The notes beneath the pieces are model-generated. The model was not told the DNA's origin. It saw nothing but the letters and a program-made list of their open reading frames with translations, and did not search any database. This document shows, piece by piece, positions 52,933 to 62,377 of a stretch of 64,000 nt of DNA. Source of the DNA: Rhynchopus sp. YZ270_cl-10 (lineage: Eukaryota > Euglenozoa > Diplonemea > Diplonemida > Diplonemidae); NCBI GenBank assembly GCA_964035575.1, contig OZ037913.1:310001-374000 (forward strand). The letters run 5' to 3'. Both the position numbers and the translations under genes were made by a program. Every line of letters starts with the position of its first letter. Positions within the stretch are counted from its first letter, which is position 1.

Positions 52933-54257
52933 GGACCAAAGCCAGACAAACACACTGACCGCTTTGCTTTGAAACAAACCTGTGTTGGCATTGAAGCTAT
53001 GTGTTCAACTCAGTAGAGGCACCTAACCCTCAGCCCCTCTTGTGAAATGAATGCAATTAAAAAACTTTTCGGGAGTTTCCCATTTGCAAGCAGTGCTCGG
53101 TCTCAGCTTGGCATTCAAGACAGGGTTTGTATTTTCTTCTAACCCCCCCCAAAGCAGTCGCAAAATAAAATGGAAAAAAAAAGATACAGGCACGATCGGT
53201 TTAGCTTTTGCGGTTTATTTATTTTAATGGTGTGCCTTCGTGAGGCCCATCTTTTCTTTTTTTTTTTTTTAAACTTTTTCTACCCTTTTTTTTTTTGCGT
53301 TTTTGCAAAACTTCTCTCTTTTTGGTGGTGAGCAGCTATCCATGTCCATCATGTCTCGTTCTACCAAAACGTCGGAAGGCAAAACAAAGAAGCAAAAAAA
53401 AAAAAAAAAAAGGTTTTTTTTGTGGAAGCTTGAATGATCAACGGAGCATTTATTTTTGGAATTTTTATCCTCACCCACCGTACTAGGTGTGTCTGCTATT
53501 CCCCCCCTTTCCCCCCCCATCCCGAGTCATAAAAACAAAAAGTAAAAAGATGGGGAAAAAAACTCAAAACCCCAATGATGAGAGGATCTCTTTGTGGCTA
53601 AGGTGAGTCTTGGCATCATCTGATGAAATGGAAAAAAAAAAAAAAAATCTGACAAAAAGGAATGGGGTGTGCGAAAAGACATTACCCCCCACTCATCCAG
53701 AACAAAAAAAAATATGAAAAGAGGAAGAAAATCAGATCCGAGTTTTATTGTTGGACAGAAAAAATGGAGGTGTGAAGAGAAAAAAAGAGTTGCCGCCCTG
53801 AGTGGAAACACAACAAAATAATACCCCCCTTCTCATTCCTCTCTCCTTCCTTCTACATTATTTTTTTTGTTACCTCATGAAATGAAGGAGGAAATAGAAA
53901 CAACGCACTTTGAACACACTTTGCGGTTCTAGGGACGAACCGCGCTGCAGAGCCACTCCTCACCAAACAGGTCGAGGTGTGTGCGTTTCACCACAACCTC
54001 TCCCATGGATTTTATCGTGTGATGAGTGTTCAGGATTCACGTCCCTGTGTTTGCAATGATCCCCGTTCATCTTATGAGTGGAAGCGGGAGTTGATCAACA
54101 TCAACAACTACAGTTTTTCATCATCGGCGCCTGCGTCCACCCCGATGAAACCGAGATGTTTTGCACCTTTCAACTTCTCTTTTTTTATCGATGACTCAAA
54201 CGACCCCTTTTCTCCTCCCCTTCATCACTCAAAACAGTTACACACCCCACCTCCCTA
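52933..54257. other. Intergenic region
   Basis: No gene is seen. It has homopolymer runs, a class IV-like hairpin near 53228, the second copy of the ~160-bp repeat (53867-54027), and a CCCCGTTCATC...AAGCGGG hairpin at about 54060-54090. Confidence 0.5.
53867..54027 (+). repeat. Dispersed ~160-bp repeat, copy 2
   Basis: Closely matches 45627-45786 (GTTACCTCATGAAATGAAGG start, TTTATCGTGTGATGAGTG end) with scattered substitutions and small indels. Confidence 0.75.
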
Positions 54258-54767
54258 ATGAAACCACAAGGTTTAACACTAACTGAATATGCAGGGGTCA
54301 TGCCTGACCGGGGTATTAGCTATTCACCTAGCCCACGATGGCGTGGCGCGGTTCGACCGCGGGATGGGACGAAGAGCCCTGAGGCACGGTGGAGACGAGG
54401 GTATGAGGAGGACAGAACGTTTTCGAGTGCAGAGGTATGGCGGCACCACGGCGAAGAAGACCCGTGGGTGAGCATAGGGGGTTCTGTGTACGCTGTCGGG
54501 CAGCTGGCTAAGGTACACCCTGGGGGTGCAGAGGCAATTCTACGGCACGCAGGGCAAGACGCAACAGAGCATTTTGTCCAGGCCCGCCACACCCGTCAAT
54601 CTCGTGATGCCCTATCCGCCTACCGACTAGGCCTTCTCCTCCCAAGACACGAAAACGATCTGTTCAACCTTCCCCCTATCTCCCCTTCCACTGCAGCGGT
54701 TCTCGCAACGTTTGTTGCGGTAACGGCGATCGTTGTAGGGTTTTTGTTTGCGCACTTCCGTGCGTAA
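54258..54767 (+). CDS. Tail-anchored cytochrome b5
   Basis: 169 aa. Cytochrome b5 is a small haem electron carrier, usually on the ER or outer mitochondrial membrane, that feeds electrons to desaturases and other oxygenases. The domain (about residues 55-127) shows TFSSAEVWRH, KVHPGGAEAIL with haem ligand His87, and ARHTRQS with the second ligand His111; the spacing of 24 is canonical. Residues about 143-166 (STAAVLATFVAVTAIVVGFLF) form a C-terminal membrane anchor with a very short tail. The first ~50 residues are Arg/Pro-rich and not conserved, so the true start could be further in. A pyrimidine tract and AAACAG (54232-54237) precede the ATG. Confidence 0.88.
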   Translation: MKPQGLTLTEYAGVMPDRGISYSPSPRWRGAVRPRDGTKSPEARWRRGYEEDRTFSSAEVWRHHGEEDPWVSIGGSVYAVGQLAKVHPGGAEAILRHAGQDATEHFVQARHTRQSRDALSAYRLGLLLPRHENDLFNLPPISPSTAAVLATFVAVTAIVVGFLFAHFRA

Positions 54768-55241
54768 AAAAAAACAGGGGAAGATGTTCTAAAATGAGGT
54801 TAGCACTAAGTATCTTTTGCCATTTTCAGAAATGGTGATCAACCGATGTATTGTGGAGATACAACAAAAATGTGCAGACTAATCAGCGATCTTTGGTGAC
54901 CCTGTTTTTGAGACGGGCAGAGAGGGGGGGGGGGGAAATGGGTTGAAAGAAAGAAAGAAAAAAGCCCGCCAGAGCTCCGTGTCTCTCATATCCTGTACAG
55001 TTCTGTGTGAAGGAATGAGGGGGAGGAGTGAGGGTGAGGTGGGGTGGGTTGTTCGTGGAGAAGTGTCCCCTTTTTTTTTTGGGAAAGCAGCCTTGTTTGA
55101 GTGATAATGAGTGCTGACCCATGGGAGGGGAACGGGGGTATTTGCGTTGATGATAACAAAAAGTGGAATTTCTTGGACTTTTTGTTTTGTTTTGCGGGAG
55201 GAGAGGGGGAGAGGGAGTGGGGGGGAGGATGTGAGAAACAG
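54768..55241. other. 3' region of cytochrome b5 gene
   Basis: No gene seen. G-rich, with a G-run at about 54926-54935. Confidence 0.5.
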
Positions 55242-55479
55242 CACGACGGTCTAGTCAGGGGGACGATTAGTAGTGATACTAGTCCAAATAAGTAGTATTT
55301 TACCACTAGAGTGGTTATGGTAGCACGACTAGTGGTACTAGTTGTGCTACTAGTCCCACAAGTAGTGCCAGAGAATATTCCAGACCCGCACAGATGCTCA
55401 AAAGTGCTGAAATTTGCTTTTAATGGCCTCAAACGTTACGACTAGTAGTGACTAGTAGTCCCTTGACTAGACCGTCGTG
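55242..55479. mobile_element. CTAGT-rich TIR element (MITE), 238 bp
   Basis: CACGACGGTCTAGTCA at the left end is inverted as TGACTAGACCGTCGTG at the right end. The inner region repeats ACTAGTAGT-type units. Non-coding. Confidence 0.75.
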
Positions 55480-56844
55480 AGTGTGTGTGCTATATTTCTT
55501 TTTTTTTCTCTCTTCCAATGTGAAATATCAGAGTCAAACAAAGACTTTTCCGTTTCCCTTTTTGAAATGCAGTTTTTTCTTCTTCTTTTGCACAAGGGAT
55601 GAGATCTCCTGTCCATGGGGTTGTGTATGTTAACATATCCACCTCTCAACTTTTATCTGTGTCAATGTGTTCTGCCCCCCCCTCGTTGGGTTGTCACAAA
55701 TTCCATTAAGTTTTTTCTTTCAAGTTTTTTCCCCTTCTATTCACTGCTCTTCCTACCGTGCCCTCCTGGCAATATTTGCCGCGCTATGCATGGACCAAAT
55801 GCACTTTTTGCTTCTTTGGAAGGGACAGGGTGAACTATATATAACCACCGACCTACTCATGCGTTCAGTCTTCGTCTTATTTCTCCCGCTTTTTTCTTCT
55901 TGATTTCTAAGCGCGGGGCCTTTTGGGATATTACCATCTTTTCTTTCGGTGTGTGAAGTGCTTTTTTTTAATTAGTGGTGTAGACGTAAAAAATAAACAG
56001 AGCACAAAGCACTTTCAAAACAAAAAAAAAAGCATTTTCAAACCCCCCTGTGGATATACGTGCCAATGAAGTGACCTCCTCCGCAGTTCGAAAACACGGA
56101 AAACCTTACGTCTACAGAGGCGTTTGCGCTTCCAACTTATTTTTTTTTTTTTGATTTGCTGTTTTTTTTCCAACACAAAACAGCTGTTCTTGAATTCTTC
56201 TTTTGGCCATTCCAACTTGCCTTCTGTTACATTCTTTGGTCTGGTCTTTAGATTAATAAAAAGCAAGGTCCCCATGCAACCATTAAAGCTTTCACACAGT
56301 GCATCCCTTCTATAAGACGTGCAGTCTTAGTCTGCATGTTTTTGTTCTTCCTTTTTCTCCTCCGTCAATGTGCAACTCTGCATGGTATATGTCCTCAGAC
56401 ATACCTACAGTGGTCCAAGTCCAATAAACTTAAATAAGTTTGGCGGGTGTGGCTATTTTGGGGCAATTTGGCTTAAAAAACGACATATTTTTGTGTTGTA
56501 TCAGCATGTATCAGAAACAAACAATTCACCTAAAGAGAAAAAAGGTTGGGTACATTTAGTGTCACCCTATTATACCTTCTATTCAGTAGCATAGAAAGTA
56601 TATGAAATAATGATTTAATGAATTTACGACTAAGGCAAACAAGGTGTCAGCGTTTCTCTAATAGCCGCATTGCGCACAATAGACTCATCCATCTTCGCCA
56701 CCTTGTTCTTTTGTTTTTTCTTCTTGCCACTCTCGCACCTGCTCGAGGTACATTTGGGTGAGAGTACGTTTTTTTTCTTCTGTTTCTTTGTCCAAAGTGA
56801 CACACAAAGCAGATACTTATGTCGATCTTACAAACTTTTCTTTA

Positions 56845-56870
56845 GTACCTGCGTCCCAAGAGTTGTTCAC
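56845..56870 (+). repeat. Dispersed hairpin, class II
   Basis: GTACCTGCGT, loop CCCAAGAG, TTGTTCAC, then TATTAACCTCACTTTT. A diverged copy. Confidence 0.45.
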
Positions 56871-57283
56871 TATTAACCTCACTTTTGATTATTAACCCAT
56901 TTTGTTTTTGTTCTTGAAAAGTTCGGCATGCGTCAGTATTCAGACCAGGGTTATTCCTAAATCGGGCAAAACCGGGCAATTTTTTCCTTCGGTGAAAAGC
57001 AATGCAGGTAGAAAGTAGGCACATTTAGGAATAAGCCTGACCCATAAGTATTTGTGTGTGTGTGTGTCTGCACATCCTTTCTCGCTTTGTTAGTTTTTTC
57101 CCCCCCTAGTCGAGGTATTACCACACAATTCTCACTTTAACAGCTCTTCATAGTAAACGTCCCACCACCCTTCATTTATTTCCCCTACCCTCCTCTATCA
57201 CTTAAAAACGGTGAGGGAAAGCAGGTCATCGTACATAGGTGGCAACTGCACTATTCCAAGTTTTTATAGGTCATTGTACCAAG

Positions 57284-57310
57284 GTACACCGTCACGAGAG
57301 GGCTTTGTAT
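57284..57310 (+). repeat. Dispersed hairpin, class III
   Basis: GTACACCGTC, loop ACGAGAG, GGCTTTGTAT, then TTCAACTCTACTT. It is preceded by the composite module TCATTGTACC and lies 85 bp before the fibrillarin start codon. Confidence 0.75.
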
Positions 57311-57394
57311 TTCAACTCTACTTATTGAAACCACACATACACCATACACCACACAGAACTTTCTACAAAACCCCCAAAAAGAAACAGTCTAAAA

Positions 57395-58867
57395 ATGGGA
57401 AAGGGAGGAGGCAAGAAGGGAGGAAAGGGAGACAAGGGAGGAAAGGGAGGTAAGGGAGGAAAGGGAGGCAAGAAGGGAGGAAAGGGAGGAAAGAAGGGAG
57501 GCAAGGGAGGAAAGGGTGGAAAGGGAGGAAAGGGAGCGGTGGTTGTGAAGGCACACATGAGACACGAGGGATTCTACGTGTCTGACGGAAAGCAGCAGAC
57601 ACTTCTGTCCCTGAACATGGTGCCCGGTGTCTCTGTGTACGGCGAGAAGCGTGTTGCATCTGGAGAGGGCGGTGAGGACAAGGACAAGAAGGAGTACCGT
57701 GTGTGGTCCCCTTTCCGTTCCAAGCTGGCCGCCGCCGTTGTCAACGGAGTTGACCTGTGCGGAGTGAAGCCTGGCGCGAAGGTGCTCTACCTCGGAGCTG
57801 CCTCTGGTACCACCGTTTCCCACGTTTCCGACGTTGTTGGACCCACCGGGTATGGTTTTTGACATTGTTTTTTTGGTCTCAGAGTTTGGCTGTATTATTC
57901 AATATTTTGGCCTCGGAGTAGTCTATTTCTTAAGGCGTTGTTTCAGGTTGTTGAAATGCTTCAGTAAAGTATTTATAGTTTTATCGTGTGTTTTATGTTT
58001 GTCCTCAAATCGCCCCTCTCCCCCTCACAGTTGGGTGTACGCCGTCGAGTTCTCGCACCGTTCTGGACGTGACCTTGTTGAGATGTCCAAGAAGAGACCC
58101 AACATTGTGCCGATTGTTGAGGACGCCCGTTACCCCCTCAAGTACAGGATGCTTGTGCCCATGGTGGACTGCATCTTCATGGACGTTGCACAGCCCGACC
58201 AGGTATGTTGTTGTACAGCGAGATTGCCTCTTTTGCTAACTGTTGAAGAGTGCTTTCTTATTTTTTGTGGCGGCTAGTGGCGTTTTTTTTTGGAGATGTG
58301 CTTTGTTTTTGTGAACTTTTGCTCCTGTGTATATCCAAACCACGCACCTCACACCACACACCCAACAGACCCGTATCCTCGCCCTGAACGCCTCCTACTT
58401 CCTGAAGAACGACGGATCGTTCATGATTTCCCTCAAGGCTAACTGCATTGACTCCACCCTTGACGCCAACGTCGTGATCATCGACGAGATGAACAAGATG
58501 AAGAAGGAGGGCCTCAAGCGTAAGGAGAGACTGACTCTGGAGCCCTTCGAGAGAGACCACGCTGTCGTATGTGCTTTGCTACTAGACATTGATTTTGAGA
58601 GGTTTTTTAGGGTAACATGAGGGGACCTACACTGTTCCAACAATTTACCAAATTAAATAATGCACGGTAGACAACAGGGAAGGCGTCGTAGGTACACAGT
58701 GTCAATACCGTTATATAATTTGCCTGCTCGTTGGGGGTAATTCATTGAAAAAAAAAAAAAAAATGTGAGCAGACCACTTTGTGATTTATTATTCCAATAA
58801 CACTTAAATCAAACCAAAAAATCAACAGATTGTGGGTACATACCGCCCGGTGAAGAAGGAAGAGTAG
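57395..58867 (+). CDS. Fibrillarin (rRNA 2'-O-methyltransferase)
   Basis: Four exons: 57395-57849, 58031-58202, 58369-58566 and 58829-58867 (287 aa). Introns start GTAT and end ACAG. Fibrillarin is the catalytic subunit of box C/D snoRNPs and methylates rRNA ribose in the nucleolus. Residues 1-49 are almost only Gly and Lys ([11 protein letters not shown] repeats), in place of the usual Gly/Arg-rich GAR domain. The methyltransferase core has [30 protein letters not shown] (SAM-binding), [34 protein letters not shown] and [17 protein letters not shown]. The core is of normal length and order. Confidence 0.96.
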
Positions 58868-60256
58868 ACTGCATCTCAAAAAAAAAAAAAAATCATTGCA
58901 CAAATCAACAAGAAGTCAAAAAAAATTGAAATCAAAAAACCCCCCCACAAAATTACGTTCCCAAACACCATCCCCTGCTATTGTTTTCTTCTGGGTCTTG
59001 AGACAATGAGAGGAAAAGGATACTGCAACTGACGGGGTTGGGTTATTTAGGTCTTTTACAAAAAGGACAACAAAAAAAAACTTCTTTTTTCGGGGTTCTC
59101 CTCTCATTCCCCTCTCACCCCAAAGCCCCCCTTTTTTTTTTGCTGTTGTTTTTATTGTCAGGTTTACGAATTTTTTGTTCACTATCACACTAAAGAGGAG
59201 TGCCTTATTGTTAAAGGCCAATCATTTTTTTCCCCCATTCCCTTCAGTTCCGCCCTCAATATTCCGGAAAAAAAAAATACATAACTCGAACCAAAATGGC
59301 GAAAAAAAAATAATGGCAAAAAAAAAAAAAAGAAAAAGTAACAGTAACTCAAAAACAGAAGAAATGGTGCAAAAATTTATCATCCATATTACTCTGTGGG
59401 AAGGGAGAAGTACAAGAAAAAAAAATGTCTTTTGACAGAAGATTGTCGATTGATGACAATAGAAAAAAAAGTACCCAATGTTTTTTGTGTCATACGTTTT
59501 TATTTTTAAAATTAATGTGTATTTTTTTTGTTACTAGTTATTAAAACAATATGATTTGCCATCATCAGGATTATTTCCAAACCCCTTTCCCCCCCTGAAC
59601 ACACGCTCCACGAGCTTCTGGAAGTGGGCTTTCCCTACATCTTCACCCACTCAGCCAGACTTTTTTTTTTATTTTTTGCGAAAACAAAAAAGGGGGAGAG
59701 ATAGTTACTAAACCCCCATGGGGGATATTCAGACAACTCAAAAGACTGTCTCTGAGAAAATATTTTCTCAACTTTTTTTCAAGATTGAAAAAAGCACAAT
59801 TTTTTTTTTAAACCCCCAGCTCAGATTGGGTTTCAGAATGCTCGTATGGAACAACCCCCACCAACCCTTCCTTTTTTCGACCGAGGAATTCTTTTTGTCT
59901 TTTTTTTGGATTTTTTTTTTTTGCAGTTTTCTATTTTCTGAAAACCCCTTACCTTTTTTTTTAGCAAAACCAACAAAAAAGCAGCGGAAGTTTTATTTTG
60001 TTTGCGCTAAAAATAGTTCTGGGGAACCTTCGTAATTGAATAAGCAAAAAAAAAGGTCTGGGAATTTTTTTTAATCACTTTTCCAGAACATTATGGGTGG
60101 GAAGGGAGAAAAAAAAAGTTACAAATATTTTTTTTCGGGAGATTACAAAAGACAAAAAAAAACACGAAAAAAAAACAATAATAATGCCTCCCCCCCACTC
60201 CCCTAATTTGCACCCTGGGTCAACACGACATTCTCCACCCCACAGCAGAGAATAAG

Positions 60257-60350
60257 CCGGGTCCCCGGTCCCTGGGTCCAGGTCCCGGTCCAGCTCCTGG
60301 TCAAGGTCCAGGTCCCGGTCCCGGGTCCCAGTCCGGCTGAGAATAACCGG
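60257..60350. repeat. GGTCCC-type minisatellite
   Basis: Degenerate tandem GGTCC(A/C/T) units flanked by GAGAATAAGCCGGGTCCCC and GAGAATAACCGGGTCCCC, which are near-identical direct copies at the two edges. Confidence 0.75.
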
Positions 60351-60570
60351 GTCCCCGAGTCTTATGTGTCCCACCCCATCCATAATTTAATTCCTCTCTG
60401 TCTTCAATCATCCCCACTAAGCATCTGACTGATCAGAGGAAGCGGGGTGGAAACGCATATCAGACGTTAGCTCTTGGTTCTGGTCACACACATTTTTTTG
60501 GGGGGCCATTATCCTGCGTAAGAATTACCCCCCTCCCCGCCCCCCCTATTAGTTCATCAAACACACAATA

Positions 60571-60593
60571 TACACTGTCGAGCTTTTTTGTAT
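60571..60593 (+). repeat. Dispersed hairpin, class III, shortened
   Basis: TACACTGTCGAG followed by CTTTTTTGTA and TTTCAAAATC. The loop has lost part of the ACGAGAG consensus. Confidence 0.45.
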
Positions 60594-60677
60594 TTCAAAA
60601 TCAAATTCCAAATTGAACCCAACAGAACGCCCCATCTTTTTGGGACTCCATTAAAAAAATAACCCAAATCCATACAA

Positions 60678-61595
60678 ATGACCACCCCTTCCCATGGCAC
60701 CGCATTCCGCACCACCGCTGATTACTCTCTCCGCACCAACCCACCCTCCTCCTGCAAAGTCCCCTTCCTGAACTGCTCACCAATTTTAGACAACTCACCT
60801 ATGGGGACTACTTCTGATTTTCCTACTCCGCAGGCAGATTTGGAGTCAAGGTTTTCATCGGTACATGCCTCTCCATCTGACTTTCCGGAACGTCCTATTA
60901 CCACCCCGCATACGAGAGCAAAACCTCGAGTAGGTAGGGTAGGGCTGGTTTCAAAGAAGAAGGCGGTGATTTTCGATATGACCGGAATCGACAATGATGA
61001 TACCCTCTCCAATGCGACCACGCAGCAGCAGCAGCACCAGCCGGTTGCGGTGCAGAATATTTCGATGGAGGATACCTCCCTGGAGGTTACACCGATAACA
61101 CAGCTGTCAGAGGATTCTCCGAGGGAAATGCTTTGTTTAGAAGCGGAGGTGGTTTTGCCACGTGGTGATCCTATTGAGGCGGCAGAATCAGCGTTTTCAT
61201 ACATCGCGAAACGGAGTGAGCTGGTCCACCGTTTGCATGGTGATAAGTACTTCAGCAGGCACGGAACCTTATTAGGAAGTGTAGAAGAAACACAGCAGTT
61301 TTATGCTGATGAAGAGGAGGGTCGGGTGAGGGTGGCGATTGACCACAAGAGAGGGGTATCGGTGTTGCGTGATGCTTTCGTGTTGGAAGGTTTTTCTATT
61401 AGAGAGGAGGGCGATACGGAAACAGAGGAAGAAGACGAAGAAGAGGAAGAAGAAGAAGAAGACGAGAACACAGAAACATCAGAAGCCAGCAAGGTGCTAC
61501 AAGAGGCGCAGGATGAGGTGAACCGTCTGCTGTATAAGGCTCAGTTTATGGCGCAATACAAATCGCAATGCGAAGCAACACTAGGACCGCTTTAA
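60678..61595 (+). CDS. Unknown acidic protein, 305 aa
   Basis: One exon from ATG to TAA with coding-like composition. I recognise no family. The N-terminal third is Ser/Thr/Pro-rich and probably disordered. A basic segment, RAKPRVGRVGLVSKKK (about 80-95), precedes AVIFDMTG. A Gln run lies near 115. Residues about 165-240 look folded (DPIEAAESAFSYIAKRSELV, VRVAIDHKRGVSVLRDAFV). An acidic run of about 17 residues near 246-265 is followed by a helix-prone, coiled-coil-like end (ASKVLQEAQDEVNRLLYKAQ). A class III hairpin and an AG acceptor lie just upstream, as for fibrillarin. Confidence 0.7.
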   Translation: MTTPSHGTAFRTTADYSLRTNPPSSCKVPFLNCSPILDNSPMGTTSDFPTPQADLESRFSSVHASPSDFPERPITTPHTRAKPRVGRVGLVSKKKAVIFDMTGIDNDDTLSNATTQQQQHQPVAVQNISMEDTSLEVTPITQLSEDSPREMLCLEAEVVLPRGDPIEAAESAFSYIAKRSELVHRLHGDKYFSRHGTLLGSVEETQQFYADEEEGRVRVAIDHKRGVSVLRDAFVLEGFSIREEGDTETEEEDEEEEEEEEDENTETSEASKVLQEAQDEVNRLLYKAQFMAQYKSQCEATLGPL

Positions 61596-61717
61596 CCGTT
61601 TTTTCCTCATTTTTTTTTTTAGCCTACTTTTTTTTTTCTAGAAGAAAAAAATAACGGAAAACTTATTTTGGGGAGGGGTGCTTTCACTCCTGCTAGAGGG
61701 TATTGGAACTTTCAAAA

Positions 61718-62115
61718 TACCGTAATTGTAAAAATATTGGGACGTAAAAAAGTTGAAACGTAAAAATGTTGGGCCGTAAAAATGTTGGGACAGCTGGGCG
61801 AAAAATTCCCGTCCCAACATTTTTACGGCCCAACATATTTACGTTCGGGAATTTTTACGTAGATTTTGTTAGGGAAGATTTGTCTTAGCTAGCAAAAAAA
61901 AATTTTTTTTTTTTCGATTACCTAGCGAGTAGGCGGGTTGAACGTCACTGGCACGTGTCAAAGTTTTCAAGAGGGCGTGGGAAAAAAACGCTAAGACAAA
62001 TAGGCTCAAGCCAAAGTAGCCCAAAAAATGTTGGGCCGTAAAAATGTTGGGACGAGCGAGCCTTTTTTGGGCTGTCCCAACATTTTTACGGCCCAACATT
62101 TTTACAATTACGGTA
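61718..62115. mobile_element. TIR element CCGTAATTGT...ACAATTACGG, ~0.4 kb
   Basis: The ends TACCGTAATTGTAAAAAT and ATTTTTACAATTACGGTA are inverted. Inner TGTTGGGCCGTAAAAATGTTGGG units occur in both orientations, giving several alternative hairpins. TTCAAAA flanks the left end directly and the right end after one base, a candidate target duplication. A truncated relative lies at 19530-19605. Confidence 0.75.
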
Positions 62116-62377
62116 GTTCAAAAAAAAAAAAGGTCTATTTTTTAAAACCTCCTTCCCCTCTCATTTCCCCTTTCCCACCACCACTACAGAACATTAAGGG
62201 GTTTACTTGCCTCCCCCCCTTTTTCGTTTGTACTTCCAACTTCTCTCTTTTTTTATATTAAATCTGTTGGGTCATTGAAGCGCTGTGTACCGCTCGGTAG
62301 CTTTTTTTCCCCCTTTTCTTTTCTCTTCCTCTCAAAAAAGCGACTGAAAAAAAGCACAGAGGCTTTCTTTAAAGGGG

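Larger units (their letters stand above)
55480..57394. other. Intergenic region upstream of fibrillarin
   Basis: No gene is seen. It has class II hairpins (56845, and a loose one near 56101), a GGCAACTGCACTATTCC motif (57241) and a class III hairpin (57284) that ends only 40-odd bases before the probable acceptor CACACAG (57350-57356). Confidence 0.5.
58868..60677. other. Intergenic region
   Basis: No gene is seen. It is A/T-rich homopolymer sequence with a degenerate GGTCCC/GGTCCA hexamer minisatellite at about 60257-60350 and a class III-like hairpin at 60571-60593 that ends 31 bp before a probable acceptor CCCAACAG (60618-60625). Confidence 0.5.
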
